From Synechococcus sp. AG-679-C18 (GTDB lineage: Bacteria > Cyanobacteriota > Cyanobacteriia > PCC-6307 > Cyanobiaceae), in contig QCUL01000005.1 of NCBI GenBank assembly GCA_003210755.1, positions 1 to 64,000 on the forward strand: DNA of 64,000 bases, given 5' to 3'. Positions 53,264-62,657 of the stretch are shown here, one piece after another (positions within the stretch are counted from its first letter, which is position 1; every line of letters begins with the position of its first letter). Below the pieces are notes generated by a model. It was given only the letters and a program-made list of their open reading frames with translations, ran no database searches and had not been told where the DNA came from. The translations under genes and the position numbers were made by a program.

Positions 53264-54900
53264 TGGATCAACTCATAACAAACTTCATTTAACAACCAGC
53301 AAGAATCTTTCATCTTAACAATCTCTAAACGGCCATCAATGTCTAGCAAATAGTCTCCAATTTTGGGGTTATAGCTATCACCTCGACCCGTGCCAAGCAT
53401 GATGTTATAAACACCACTTGAAGGGTCAAAGCGAATTAAACGATTGAACACCAGGCGATGAAGATGCCGGCGCTTATTGAACCAAGATTGCCTTGAAAAC
53501 ATAATATTTACCGGCTTGCCATTCTCGCGATCCCGAACAGCCATGTGCTTCATTGCGGTATAAGCATTTCGCCAGCTTTCCTGGCGTTGCACCATGGGAA
53601 TCGCTGCCTGCAAAAACCCTGAATGTTGATGATGCTCCCAAACCCCGAGCCCTGAACATGAAACCAGGACCAAACCTGAACAAACTCTTGGCGACATGAC
53701 GCGGCTAAAGACTGAGCACTGAATAAAAATGGTGTAGAGATAGGCAGCATCGATCACTGAAACCAGAAGTAGAGGTAATGCCAAATAACTACGTTCGGAA
53801 TAGCCGACCAGTCCCGCAAGCGCGATGGCATACAAAATTGCACCCGCATTCAGACCATCAAGCAAGGAAAGACGACAGCGGCGAACAATTATCAGAAGAA
53901 TTCGCACTCCCATAAATGCCAGCAGGAACAAAGTGCGAAGACCAAATAAAAACCAACTACTTTGGCCACTCGTATATGAACCATCACCGGCATAGATGCT
54001 TGGGAGACCAGTCAGAACCCCATAAGCGAAAAAAGTACCGACCAGCAATAAGCCGATCCAACGCTCCAGTTGAAGACGATGCCATCCTTGCCAACCCTCC
54101 CTATAGAGCACCTCCACTGTGCGAAGAACGGCAGGTACAACAAAAAGCAGAATGGCAATATCCTTTAAAAAAGCCCCTACCAAAGCGGCCGCTAACGCAA
54201 CAGGAAGGTACCGGTCGCCACACCTCTTCAACCAAGAAAGATAGGCATAGATATACAAAGAGAGGCACAATGTCAACAATCGCTCTGAATAAATAAATTG
54301 ATAGAACGATTGCAAAAAAGCTCCATTCAAAAGTAAAAGTAAGGTGACGAGGAGAGGCAGGGCAGGCACAGCTGCTGCATTCACTAAACGCCGAACGGTT
54401 CGCACCACCAGAATCACTACAGCAACAGCCTCCAAAGCATTGACCATGGCCCAGACCTTCACGTAAGGCGTGAACCAGCTGAGGACATGCAAATCCTGAT
54501 GAGCGAGTGGAAAAAAGCGGAAGTCGTTGCGCTTCATCGTTTCAACCACAAACGACGGCACAAAACGGAAGTGATTCAAGAGATCACCCTGATCTACATC
54601 CGCATACCAGCCAATGATTTCGGGGTAATACCAGGTAGCTGAGGCCACTAGTCCGATGCTGTATATAAAAAAGAGAAGTGCCACTAGTGGATAACGACGC
54701 ACGTGCCTGGTCACCCAGCGCATGGCAGCCAGAGGGCCGAAAGGAGCAACACCATCACTGGTGCATGCACGCACGTATTGCACGAGGCAACCTGCCATGA
54801 AACAGGCCCAGATCAGGATGAAAATGTCATGGCTAATCGCGTTATACTGATTAAGAAAACTCTGGCCCGCTTGAGTCGAAGCATCAGGGAAACCCATCAA
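53170..54900 (-). CDS. large polytopic membrane protein of unknown function
   Basis: 576 residues with about ten or eleven hydrophobic helices, then a ~150-residue soluble C-terminus (from about HHQHSGFLQAAIPMV). The loop FVVETMKRNDFRFFPLAHQDLHVLSWFTP, with its acidic and aromatic residues after the second helix, recalls GT-C-type membrane glycosyltransferases, but no family is certain. It overlaps the preceding GT4 gene by ATGA and ends inside the convergent ligase-like gene (94-base overlap). It lies at the end of the minus-strand operon that begins near heme oxygenase. Confidence 0.6.
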   Translation of the reverse strand: MMGFPDASTQAGQSFLNQYNAISHDIFILIWACFMAGCLVQYVRACTSDGVAPFGPLAAMRWVTRHVRRYPLVALLFFIYSIGLVASATWYYPEIIGWYADVDQGDLLNHFRFVPSFVVETMKRNDFRFFPLAHQDLHVLSWFTPYVKVWAMVNALEAVAVVILVVRTVRRLVNAAAVPALPLLVTLLLLLNGAFLQSFYQFIYSERLLTLCLSLYIYAYLSWLKRCGDRYLPVALAAALVGAFLKDIAILLFVVPAVLRTVEVLYREGWQGWHRLQLERWIGLLLVGTFFAYGVLTGLPSIYAGDGSYTSGQSSWFLFGLRTLFLLAFMGVRILLIIVRRCRLSLLDGLNAGAILYAIALAGLVGYSERSYLALPLLLVSVIDAAYLYTIFIQCSVFSRVMSPRVCSGLVLVSCSGLGVWEHHQHSGFLQAAIPMVQRQESWRNAYTAMKHMAVRDRENGKPVNIMFSRQSWFNKRRHLHRLVFNRLIRFDPSSGVYNIMLGTGRGDSYNPKIGDYLLDIDGRLEIVKMKDSCWLLNEVCYELIHQSGSGGKEGRVFRAVKDGANDAASNKPIRS

Positions 54901-56105
54901 TTATCAAGATCGCGATTAGTAGTTTTCGATGATATCGATTCATCCAGAATTGAATTCACAAGTTGTGTCACATCCCTTAAGTGATGGTCAATCGTGAACT
55001 CATGGCGCGATCGCTCCTGGCCACGCTGGCCAAGAGTTGCTGCGAGTTTTGAATTTAAAACCAAGCGCAACATGGCTGCAGCCATAGCGTCCACGTCTCC
55101 CTCGGAGACAAGAAATCCACTCTCACCATCCTCCACAACCGCGGGAATCCCTCCATGCCAGGTGGCTACAACCGGAAGACCCGACAGCTGTGCTTCGATC
55201 ACTGCCACCGGACACCCTTCGCTGTCACCATCAGGAGCCACCAGCGAATGCTGTACGAAAACTCTGGCCTGTCGAAGTAACCCTGCCACTTGATCGTGGT
55301 CCATGGCTCCAGCGAAACGAACGCAATCCTTCAACCCCTGAGCTTGCACCGCCAGCTCCAGATCACGCCGCAGGGGGCCATCGCCAACCACCACAAGAGT
55401 GGGGTCCTGGCCAGCAGCGCCAGACTCTTTCCAGCGGCGTCGCATCAGACCAAATGCCCGCAGGGTAAGGAGTGGGCCTTTCTTGGGAACCAGGCGTCCA
55501 ACAGCGACTAGCAACGGCCCAGCTGCAGCGGGATCAGCCCCCTGAAAACGTATCGGATCTCCTCCTGAGGGGCTGACGAGCAGGTGATCAGCTGGAGCAC
55601 CCAGTTCCAGCAGGGTCTGCCGCATCGGCTCACTCTTAACAATGACTCCAGAGCAGAGACCCATCAAGCGCCGATAACGCTGCCGCAAGCGAACGAGACG
55701 ATTCTTGGCAGACGCATCAGAACCACGAAAATGCACCACAAGTGGCACCCCGGACCAAGCGATCGCCTCCATCACCCGAACCGCCTCAAAACCGAATTCG
55801 ACCATGACCAGTTCGGGGCGATGGCGACGAATCAACACTGACGTCATCAGTGATGCTGGAAAACTTGCTGCCCGCAACAAGCCGATTCGCGTGAGAAGTT
55901 TGCTCAACAGAATCGTCAAGCCATAAACCAGGCGAAGGGGGTTTCGCCAAGGCCGCTCATCACCGAAATAGGCCGAAATGACGAATGGCAGGCGGTTGAG
56001 ATTGGCACGTATGAACGTTTCACTTGCCGCTCTGCGCGTTGGTGCAAGCAACAGCACCCTGGGCCTTGGCTGATTCGGCAGCTCGTCCTTCGATTCGGGA
56101 ATCAC
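54897..56105 (-). CDS. GT4 family glycosyltransferase
   Basis: I place the start at GTG 56105, which forms a GTGA overlap with the preceding gene; a frame back to 56171 lies inside that gene. Seen: [70 protein letters not shown] and [32 protein letters not shown], the donor motif with E-x7-E. It resembles colanic acid WcaL-type enzymes in the ASETFI opening. The product has about 402 residues. Confidence 0.83.
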   Translation of the reverse strand: MIPESKDELPNQPRPRVLLLAPTRRAASETFIRANLNRLPFVISAYFGDERPWRNPLRLVYGLTILLSKLLTRIGLLRAASFPASLMTSVLIRRHRPELVMVEFGFEAVRVMEAIAWSGVPLVVHFRGSDASAKNRLVRLRQRYRRLMGLCSGVIVKSEPMRQTLLELGAPADHLLVSPSGGDPIRFQGADPAAAGPLLVAVGRLVPKKGPLLTLRAFGLMRRRWKESGAAGQDPTLVVVGDGPLRRDLELAVQAQGLKDCVRFAGAMDHDQVAGLLRQARVFVQHSLVAPDGDSEGCPVAVIEAQLSGLPVVATWHGGIPAVVEDGESGFLVSEGDVDAMAAAMLRLVLNSKLAATLGQRGQERSRHEFTIDHHLRDVTQLVNSILDESISSKTTNRDLDN

Positions 56106-57359
56106 AAGCAATTGAGGGGAGTCGTGGTCAAGTTCAAAACGGATCGCCAATGCGCCTCCACCTGCGGCCATTCAAGGGACTGAAGACGTTTGCGCCCGGC
56201 CTCACCAAGACGAAGGCGAAGGGTTGGATCATTAATCAATCGACTGATTGCTCTCTTCAAAGCCTCCACGTCATCACCAGGCACGACTAATCCCTCAACC
56301 CCGTCGGTTACAACCTCAAGCGGACCGGGCGAGACATCAGTGATCACAACGGGAAGAGCGAATCCCATCGCTTCGAGGAGAGCATTAGGCATGCCTTCGT
56401 AACGGGATGGCAACACGAACACTCCCCCTTTGCGCATCAGGGAGGGTGGATCGGAATGAAAACCGAGAAAGTCAACCTGCTTGTCTACACCCAGGCGCAG
56501 CGCCTGGGCTTTAAGAGCCTGGCGTTCAGGCCCATCACCAGCAATGATTAAACGCCACGTAACTCGCTGCTCAAAGTTGAGCGCGGCAAACGCATCGATC
56601 AGTACATCCAAGCCTTTCTGCCTGACAAGGCGTGCCACCGTCAGTAGTTGCAGCTCATGGGTTGTTGATTGCCCCCCCCCCGCTATCTGCCGCACTCAGT
56701 TCGTGAACAACGGAAGGAAGCGGGTTGGGCAGCAGTTCCAGTCGCTTCCAGCGACCCATCCTGCGCAGCGACTCCACCACTCCTTCTGCATTGGCAGTGA
56801 CCACATCGGCACGCTGATAGCTCAGTGTGCGCAACCAAGACCAAAAGCGGTCGAGCCGTTGCCTGGCAGGATCGTTTCGCTCTGACACCACCAAATGAAG
56901 GGGCAAATCCCATGCCGCAAGACAGCAACGAATATTCGTCCGTCCGAGCAGAGCCAACACCCGGTGAGGCCGCTCAAGTTCCATCAGGCGTTTCAATTGC
57001 TGCAACCGTTCCCCTCCAAGCGCATCGGTGCCGTATCGGAACAACTGCCAGGCCACACCGCCGCGGCCTGGACAGATCCTGGGAGCTATCCAAGGACTGA
57101 GCAAGAGCAAACCATTTCTGATTAAACGGTTGAGAACATGAATTTGCAGAAACGACCGAATACCGGCTTGACGTTCCGGGCCCAGCTCCTGGTGAATCAC
57201 CCCCGGCGGAAGCGCATGCACAACGGGATGCCCGTGAGTCAGGGTGATCAATCGCACCGACAGGCCTTGGTCGGCGAAATGTCCGGCCGCCAGAAGGGCC
57301 ACTTTCTGCGCTCCACCAGCACCTAGGTGAGGGAGCACCACCCAAAGATCATCTGCCAT
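56102..57359 (-). CDS. GT4 glycosyltransferase split by a 10-G run (out of frame; possibly phase-variable)
   Basis: The first frame (ATG 57359; MADDLWVVLPHLGAGGAQKV, GGAQ acceptor loop, VVSERNDP) ends at a TGA just after LPNPLPSVVHELSAADSGGG. The second frame carries the rest of the same enzyme: LQLLTVARLVRQKGLDVLID, IIAGDGPERQALK and PSRYEGMPNALLEAMGFALP with the donor-binding glutamates. They join exactly at a run of ten G residues in the sense strand. With nine or twelve G residues the protein would be continuous (about 418 residues). As it stands the gene is OFF. The stop overlaps the next GTG (GTGA), and the gene order shows a single ancestral GT4 gene. Confidence 0.85.
56672..56681 (-). 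repeat. homopolymer tract, 10 G in the sense strand
   Basis: Ten C residues on the plus strand (ten G in the coding strand) at 56672-56681, within the GT4 gene 56102-57359. The tract sits between the codon for Ser and a following CAATCA; only a run length divisible by three keeps one frame. This is the longest C/G homopolymer I noticed in the window and is a typical slipped-strand site. Confidence 0.9.
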
Positions 57360-58494
57360 GACTGCTGTCCTCCAAGCCTCTGAGGAACTGATAACGCAAA
57401 CGCTCTACCGCAAAGCGATGGCGTACTCTCTGCGCCGCCAGACCCAGTCGTTCTCGTCTCTGAGCTTGATCTAAAAGCTCTCTCACAGCCGACGACCATG
57501 CATTGGCATCGGCGTTAGGAGGCAAAAGCACACCATTTTCACCATCGCGAATGAGATCAGCTGGACCCGTGTAGCAATCGGCGGCCACACAGGTGCATCC
57601 GGCAGCCATTGCTTCCAATAAAACATTCGGGAAGCCTTCGTAGCGTGATGGCAACAGAAACAACGTCGCTCGTGAGTACCAGTCCCCGAGATTGCCGACT
57701 GCACCTGGCAGGATCAGTCGCTCCTGCAAATTTTGATCGGCCCCGAGCAACTCCCTCAACCAATCCTGCTGGTTGTGACCGTGATAACTCGCTGCCTCTA
57801 TGCCAGGAATAGCCAGCCGCAGATCCGGGTCCGCTGTTGCAAGCGCACGAAACATCGGCATCAGGCGGTCGAAGCCCTTCTGTCGTGCCTTTGTTCCAGC
57901 CGCCAGCAGAAGGGGTGCCCCCAAAGGGACCATCGTGGCTGGGTCTAGAAGAGGTTCATGGCGTGGCAACGGCCAATGCACAGCATTCGGGAGTTTCTGC
58001 TGCAGACGAACATTGCAGTGATGTCGAAGCCAGGCGCCAGTCTGGTCGGTCTGAACCAAATGAAGATCGGCCCAGCGATAGGTGAGGCGCCTTAAAAGTC
58101 GCCAAAGCAATGCTGGCGGTTTTGCGGGGGGATAATTGCGCTCAGAAACTACGCAGGAAGCAGGTAAGCCTCGACTGGCCAGCAGCAGTTTCACTGATGG
58201 AAGGGTCGTTAATCCAACCAAATACTGGAAGCGCCCCTGCCTCAACATCCGACGCAACTGGAGGATGCGTAAAGGGAAAGCCCACCATCCCAAGCCTTCG
58301 AGCAGGGAATGCAGTTGAGGTTCAACCTGACGCTCCAATCCCCCCGGAAGTGGATAGACATCCTGAGAGGTGGGACGACGAGTAATGACGGTGACGCTCC
58401 ATCCTTCTTGGAGGCACCATGACGCCCACTGAAGGGTGACTCTCTCAGCACCACCTAACTTCAACGCGTCGATATAAAACGCGATTCGGGTCAT
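57349..58494 (-). CDS. GT4 family glycosyltransferase
   Basis: 381 residues with the opening RIAFYIDALKLGGAERVTLQ (the GGAE acceptor-loop motif of PglA/WaaG-like enzymes), VSERNYPP, LLLAAGTKARQKGFDRLMPM, and PSRYEGFPNVLLEAMAAGCTCVAADCYTGP with E-x7-E. It is a close relative of the split gene that follows (same GGA-[E/Q] and VSERN motifs), with which it overlaps by 11 bases. It overlaps the preceding gene by ATGA. Confidence 0.85.
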   Translation of the reverse strand: MTRIAFYIDALKLGGAERVTLQWASWCLQEGWSVTVITRRPTSQDVYPLPGGLERQVEPQLHSLLEGLGWWAFPLRILQLRRMLRQGRFQYLVGLTTLPSVKLLLASRGLPASCVVSERNYPPAKPPALLWRLLRRLTYRWADLHLVQTDQTGAWLRHHCNVRLQQKLPNAVHWPLPRHEPLLDPATMVPLGAPLLLAAGTKARQKGFDRLMPMFRALATADPDLRLAIPGIEAASYHGHNQQDWLRELLGADQNLQERLILPGAVGNLGDWYSRATLFLLPSRYEGFPNVLLEAMAAGCTCVAADCYTGPADLIRDGENGVLLPPNADANAWSSAVRELLDQAQRRERLGLAAQRVRHRFAVERLRYQFLRGLEDSSHGR

Positions 58495-59660
58495 TCCAGC
58501 GGTCGTGGGAGGCAGCGCAACATCGCTTGGGTGCGGCGGCTGTAGGTGTGCTCGCTAGCCCTGGCCAACCGATGTTTCAGGGGAGGTATTTCGCCAGCCA
58601 GCACGGATCGAATCGCCGCCTCAAACCCAACACGCGTGGGCTCACACAAAGTGGCGACATCGGCCTGATCCTCCAGCGATGGAATCGAAGTGCCAACAAC
58701 AGGACATCCCGAAGCTAAATATTCGAAGAACTTCATCGGGAACATATGGCTGGTGTAGTCATTGCGGCGTAGGGGGAGCAGAGCCACATCGGCGTAAGCC
58801 AGGTAGGCCGGCAGAAACTGATATGCGCGGGTGCCAAGAAGATGAACATTATCCAAGCTATTGAGGACCGTAATGTCAGTTGAGGGATCGCTTTCTCCTA
58901 CCGGACCGATCAGCACATAAGTCCAGCTGGGGGTTTCCACCATCAGCTCAGTCAGCATTTTCAGATCGAGTTTGTAGGCATCAATGGCTCCAATAAAAAT
59001 GAGCAGCGGACCTTTAACCAAGGGAAGATCGTCTGGGCGCGGAACGGAGTTCCGATCGGCCCCAGAAAAATGATCAACATCCGCCACGTTTCCAAACCAG
59101 TAGGTGGCAGGGTTCAAAGGTGCAAGGTTCTCTTGCAGCCTTGGAGCCGTGGTGAAGACCACATCCACACGACCACAAAGATCTCTTTCCGCTGCATCGA
59201 GAAGAGCAATTGGCATGCCTGGCTGAGCCTGAATGCGATCTACGCAGTGATAAACAGTTTGATCAAAGTGATTCAGAGAGAAGTAACGCGCAGCAAAAGG
59301 ATTGAAGGTCCAGAGCACAACACGGCTAAACCGGAGCCGCCATGACACCATCGCAAGACAGGCTTGAAGGATCCAGCGATTCATCCTCAGGCCCCTCCCG
59401 GAGAGGAGCCCAGGAATCACTGGAGGAGACAGAACCCAAATTCTCTCCTGCCGCAGACGAAGCGGAACCAGCACATGTCGCAATCGACGCGCAATCCGTC
59501 GAAGGTCCTGTCCTCCCTTGATCCGCGGCGTTCGAATTCCAAGGGATTCCACGTAAACAACACGATGACCCAGGTCCGCTAAGGACACAGCCAAATGCTG
59601 TTTGTTGGTCCAAAGCGGATGGTCCCAGTCCGCTGTGGACAGGATCAACACATCAGCCAT
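58491..59660 (-). CDS. glycosyltransferase, TuaH-like GT4 group
   Basis: 389 residues beginning ADVLILSTADWDHPLWTNKQ, with YVESLGIRTPRI, VYHCVDRIQAQPG and LIFIGAIDAYKLDLKMLTEL, then VALLPLRRNDYTSHMFPMKFFEYLASGCPVVGTSIPSL, where K and E in the MKFFEYLA motif contact the nucleotide sugar. This combination is typical of the teichuronic acid TuaH-like subgroup of GT4. It overlaps the ABC exporter by eight bases and the next GT by ATGA. Confidence 0.82.
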   Translation of the reverse strand: MADVLILSTADWDHPLWTNKQHLAVSLADLGHRVVYVESLGIRTPRIKGGQDLRRIARRLRHVLVPLRLRQERIWVLSPPVIPGLLSGRGLRMNRWILQACLAMVSWRLRFSRVVLWTFNPFAARYFSLNHFDQTVYHCVDRIQAQPGMPIALLDAAERDLCGRVDVVFTTAPRLQENLAPLNPATYWFGNVADVDHFSGADRNSVPRPDDLPLVKGPLLIFIGAIDAYKLDLKMLTELMVETPSWTYVLIGPVGESDPSTDITVLNSLDNVHLLGTRAYQFLPAYLAYADVALLPLRRNDYTSHMFPMKFFEYLASGCPVVGTSIPSLEDQADVATLCEPTRVGFEAAIRSVLAGEIPPLKHRLARASEHTYSRRTQAMLRCLPRPLE

Positions 59661-61500
59661 GCAATGTGCCGTCCGCGTCCAGCAGGGTCATTTCGCGAAA
59701 ACTGGCCGAACGTCCGACGAGAGAATCAAAATCACCCTGGGCAACTAACCGCCCTCCGTCTAATTCGTAAATCCGATCGCACTTACGCACGGTGTTGAGT
59801 CGGTGGGCAATCACCACCATCGTGCAGCGCCGACCCACCAAATCAAGGGCCTGCAACACATCCTGTTCAGTCTTGTTGTCCAATGCGCTGGTCGCTTCAT
59901 CTAAGACGAGCAAACTGGCGCGTCGATAAAAAGCACGTGCCAGAGAAAGACGTTGTCGCTGTCCGCCAGAGAGACGAACACCGTTTTCTCCGCACATGGT
60001 GTAAAGCCCAAATGGCATCTGGGCAACGAACTCATTGAACTGAGCTGCCTCCAAAGCCGACCAGACAGCATCGTCTTCAATGTCATCAGGATCCTGACAA
60101 AAAGCGACATTCTCCCTGATGCTTGCATCGAGCAATCGGATGTCTTGAGGAACAAAAGCACAATTGGCCTGCCAGGCCGGCATCTCCTCATTGGTGACAG
60201 GCACACCATCAAGCAACAAGTCACCATTGCTTGGAGATAGGAGGCCTAGAAGAAGATGAGCGAGAGTGGTCTTACCGCTTCCCGTCTTGCCGACAAGAGC
60301 GATTCGGGAACCCACAGGAATTGTGAGATTGATCTGGGAGACAACATCCTGTTCACTTCCTTGGTAGCGAAATGCGAGATCGCGCAACTCGATAAAGCGA
60401 CGAGGCAAAACCCCTTCTTTCGAAGGAACACCCGGAGAGCCCAACACCAAGCGATCACTTTCCATTCGCAGAAGTTCAACTGCATCCTGAATTTCAGGAA
60501 GACCCCCTCGAAGCTTGTTGAGGTCGCGGAACACGTTCTGCAGAGGTGCAGACATTCGCACAAGCACCATCAGAATTGTTGCCAATTCCGGGAGAGCGTC
60601 GCGAAGGGCCTGACTGTTGCCCTGGGCTAAGGCTGGAGACAATCCCACCAAAAATAGAATCGTGATCGCCATTGGCTCAATCGCGAATCGAGGCACATCC
60701 GGAAGCAGACGAGACCAGCGTTCATAGCGTTTGGCGATCAGTCCATCACGAGCGACTCGATCAACGAAATAGCGATGAGAGGAGTAGAGCTGAACATCGC
60801 GGATCGATCGAATGGACTCTGAAAAAAGAAGATTGATGCGACGTGAGAAACGGACTCGTTGTCTAGAGGCCAAACGCAGATAGGGAACGATCAGCCGCGA
60901 TGTCAACAAATAAGCGCTGAAAATCAACACAAAGACGAGCAGTGCTCTCCCTCCAAGGACAAGAGCAACTCCCACAAACAAAACCAATACATTGAGTGCA
61001 CTGGCGAGGATCACGATCATCGGGGACAGCACTGATCTGGACATCAGTGCAAGGACCCGATTGAAACGTTCGGCTAGAACAGCGGTTTGCTTGCGAGTGA
61101 AGAACTCGTAGCGCTGCATCATCAGGTTGAGATAAACCTTGTTGACGAGGTCGCTCCAAATGTCCGCCGCAAGCCTGCTCTGCAGATAAGCGGAAGCAAA
61201 ACGCAGTCCAGAGGCAAACCAATAAGCGCCGATTAGCAAACTCACAATCCAAGTCGCTTGATCGAGGAAACGACCACCAAAAAACCAAACCCCAGGAACC
61301 TGATCACTCAGCTTTGCGCCCGCGAGCACTCCAACAAAGCGAGCGAGCAAGCCCACCAGCAACATATCGATTACACCCTGCAGCAATGAAACGCTTAAAA
61401 CAAAGCCAAGGGAGCGAATTCGGCGCGGCGGCAGAGCAGCAAAAAACTGACGTAATTCAGACCATGTCTGGCTTTTAAACCACGGGACTGACTCGCTCAT
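59653..61500 (-). CDS. ABC transporter, fused permease and ATPase (second glycan exporter)
   Basis: From ATG 61500 (MSESVPWFKSQTWSELRQFF) the product has 615 residues: a six-helix permease region, then an ATPase with Walker A (VGKTGSGKTTLAHLLLG), Q-loop (FVPQDIRLLDASIRENVAF), signature LSGGQRQRLSLARAFYRR and Walker B/D-loop LLVLDEATSALDNK. A longer frame to 61614 overlaps the preceding glycosyltransferase and is rejected. Like the exporter at 18.8-20.6 kb, it is of the PglK/MsbA-like type and probably flips lipid-linked glycans made by the adjacent GT4 enzymes. The 53 bases before it are unassigned. Confidence 0.83.
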   Translation of the reverse strand: MSESVPWFKSQTWSELRQFFAALPPRRIRSLGFVLSVSLLQGVIDMLLVGLLARFVGVLAGAKLSDQVPGVWFFGGRFLDQATWIVSLLIGAYWFASGLRFASAYLQSRLAADIWSDLVNKVYLNLMMQRYEFFTRKQTAVLAERFNRVLALMSRSVLSPMIVILASALNVLVLFVGVALVLGGRALLVFVLIFSAYLLTSRLIVPYLRLASRQRVRFSRRINLLFSESIRSIRDVQLYSSHRYFVDRVARDGLIAKRYERWSRLLPDVPRFAIEPMAITILFLVGLSPALAQGNSQALRDALPELATILMVLVRMSAPLQNVFRDLNKLRGGLPEIQDAVELLRMESDRLVLGSPGVPSKEGVLPRRFIELRDLAFRYQGSEQDVVSQINLTIPVGSRIALVGKTGSGKTTLAHLLLGLLSPSNGDLLLDGVPVTNEEMPAWQANCAFVPQDIRLLDASIRENVAFCQDPDDIEDDAVWSALEAAQFNEFVAQMPFGLYTMCGENGVRLSGGQRQRLSLARAFYRRASLLVLDEATSALDNKTEQDVLQALDLVGRRCTMVVIAHRLNTVRKCDRIYELDGGRLVAQGDFDSLVGRSASFREMTLLDADGTLHG

Positions 61501-61553
61501 CCCCGTCAGATCAAGCAGTTGAACGAATAATTTAAAACTGGTTAATGCGGAGA

Positions 61554-62654
61554 TCAGCTGTTGCTGAGCCAGCTGGACAACCGATTGGCCACCCTTCTGC
61601 GGCCGCTGCGCCATCGCCTTTGCCAGCGCAGAGAGAGCGGAGAAGTTGCACTGAGAGCAGCTGCCCTATCCAGACCAAGGAGTCCCCAAGCAAGCAGTTC
61701 CTCCAAGTTCTGAAGCGTTTGTTGCCAACGCTCCAGCAAGCAATCCTCCGAAAAGTCCTTGAGCAAGCTCTCAAGATCTTTGTGTCCAGGACGCCAGAGC
61801 TCAGGAGCGGCAACGGCAGATGTAATCCGATCCACATCGTTCGCCAGACAACCCTGACCGATCTGATGAGCGCTGCTGCCAGGACTCAAAAAATCCGCAA
61901 GTGCATGATTAAAACTACTGAACACCACACAACCGCAGGCCATCGCCTCAAGCGGAGGCAAACCAAAACCCTCGCTCACACCAGCTGCACTCCAATGCTC
62001 AGCTGAGTCATAGAGGTAGACACTGGCGCTGTTGAACAGGTCAACCAAGTCCTCAACCCAGCCGTTCTGAACCTCCACCCTGAGGCCTCTGGCTCTTAGT
62101 GCTGGCACCAACCTGTAGATCACATAATCGCTGCTCTTGCGCTGCTGAACCAACACATCAATCGGCCGACGGCGGCGGACCTGCTCATCGCGCTGGCCTC
62201 GTTCCAGCCACTGTGGCTCCAGCGCATTGGGTAGGAGGAATAAGGGGTTCCGAGGCGCGCGATCGCCCCAGTACCCCAAGGTGTTGCGGCTTACCGCTAA
62301 CACTGGGATCCCTGGCGGAAGGTCAAAGCCGTATCCACTGCTGTGGGCTTGATAGACCACAGGCCGACCGCGCAAGCGCCTGAGTAGCTGCGGCACATGA
62401 AATCCCCAACTCACCAACCACAAGGGCGCACCAGGCGGAGCTTCTTGCTTCAGTAAATCGTTGAGAAAAGGATGATTGGCTTCTCTCTGGCGATAGGTGA
62501 CAACCTCAGTAGGGCGCAGCTGAGATAACAATCGCGCTGTCTGGAGCGCCACACTTAATCCACCACAACGAAAACGGGCTCCGGTGCCAGGCACCAGAAC
62601 CCGAATCGGAGTCAAGAGTTGCGAAGAGCCCACAGGCCTGAGCTCTACTGACAC
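61554..62654 (-). CDS. GT4-like glycosyltransferase
   Basis: Starts at GTG 62654, only three bases after the heme oxygenase stop. The 366-residue protein has VLVPGTGARFRCGGLSVALQ at the N-terminus (a GGLS acceptor loop), VVYQAHSSGYGF, DVLVQQRKSSDYVIYRLVPAL and SEGFGLPPLEAMACGCVVFSS as the E-x7-E donor motif; the C-terminus is Arg-rich. This is GT4-like, with a shortened C-terminal domain. It seems to be co-transcribed with heme oxygenase since no terminator fits in the gap. Confidence 0.75.
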   Translation of the reverse strand: MSVELRPVGSSQLLTPIRVLVPGTGARFRCGGLSVALQTARLLSQLRPTEVVTYRQREANHPFLNDLLKQEAPPGAPLWLVSWGFHVPQLLRRLRGRPVVYQAHSSGYGFDLPPGIPVLAVSRNTLGYWGDRAPRNPLFLLPNALEPQWLERGQRDEQVRRRRPIDVLVQQRKSSDYVIYRLVPALRARGLRVEVQNGWVEDLVDLFNSASVYLYDSAEHWSAAGVSEGFGLPPLEAMACGCVVFSSFNHALADFLSPGSSAHQIGQGCLANDVDRITSAVAAPELWRPGHKDLESLLKDFSEDCLLERWQQTLQNLEELLAWGLLGLDRAAALSATSPLSLRWQRRWRSGRRRVANRLSSWLSNS

Positions 62655-62657
62655 GAC

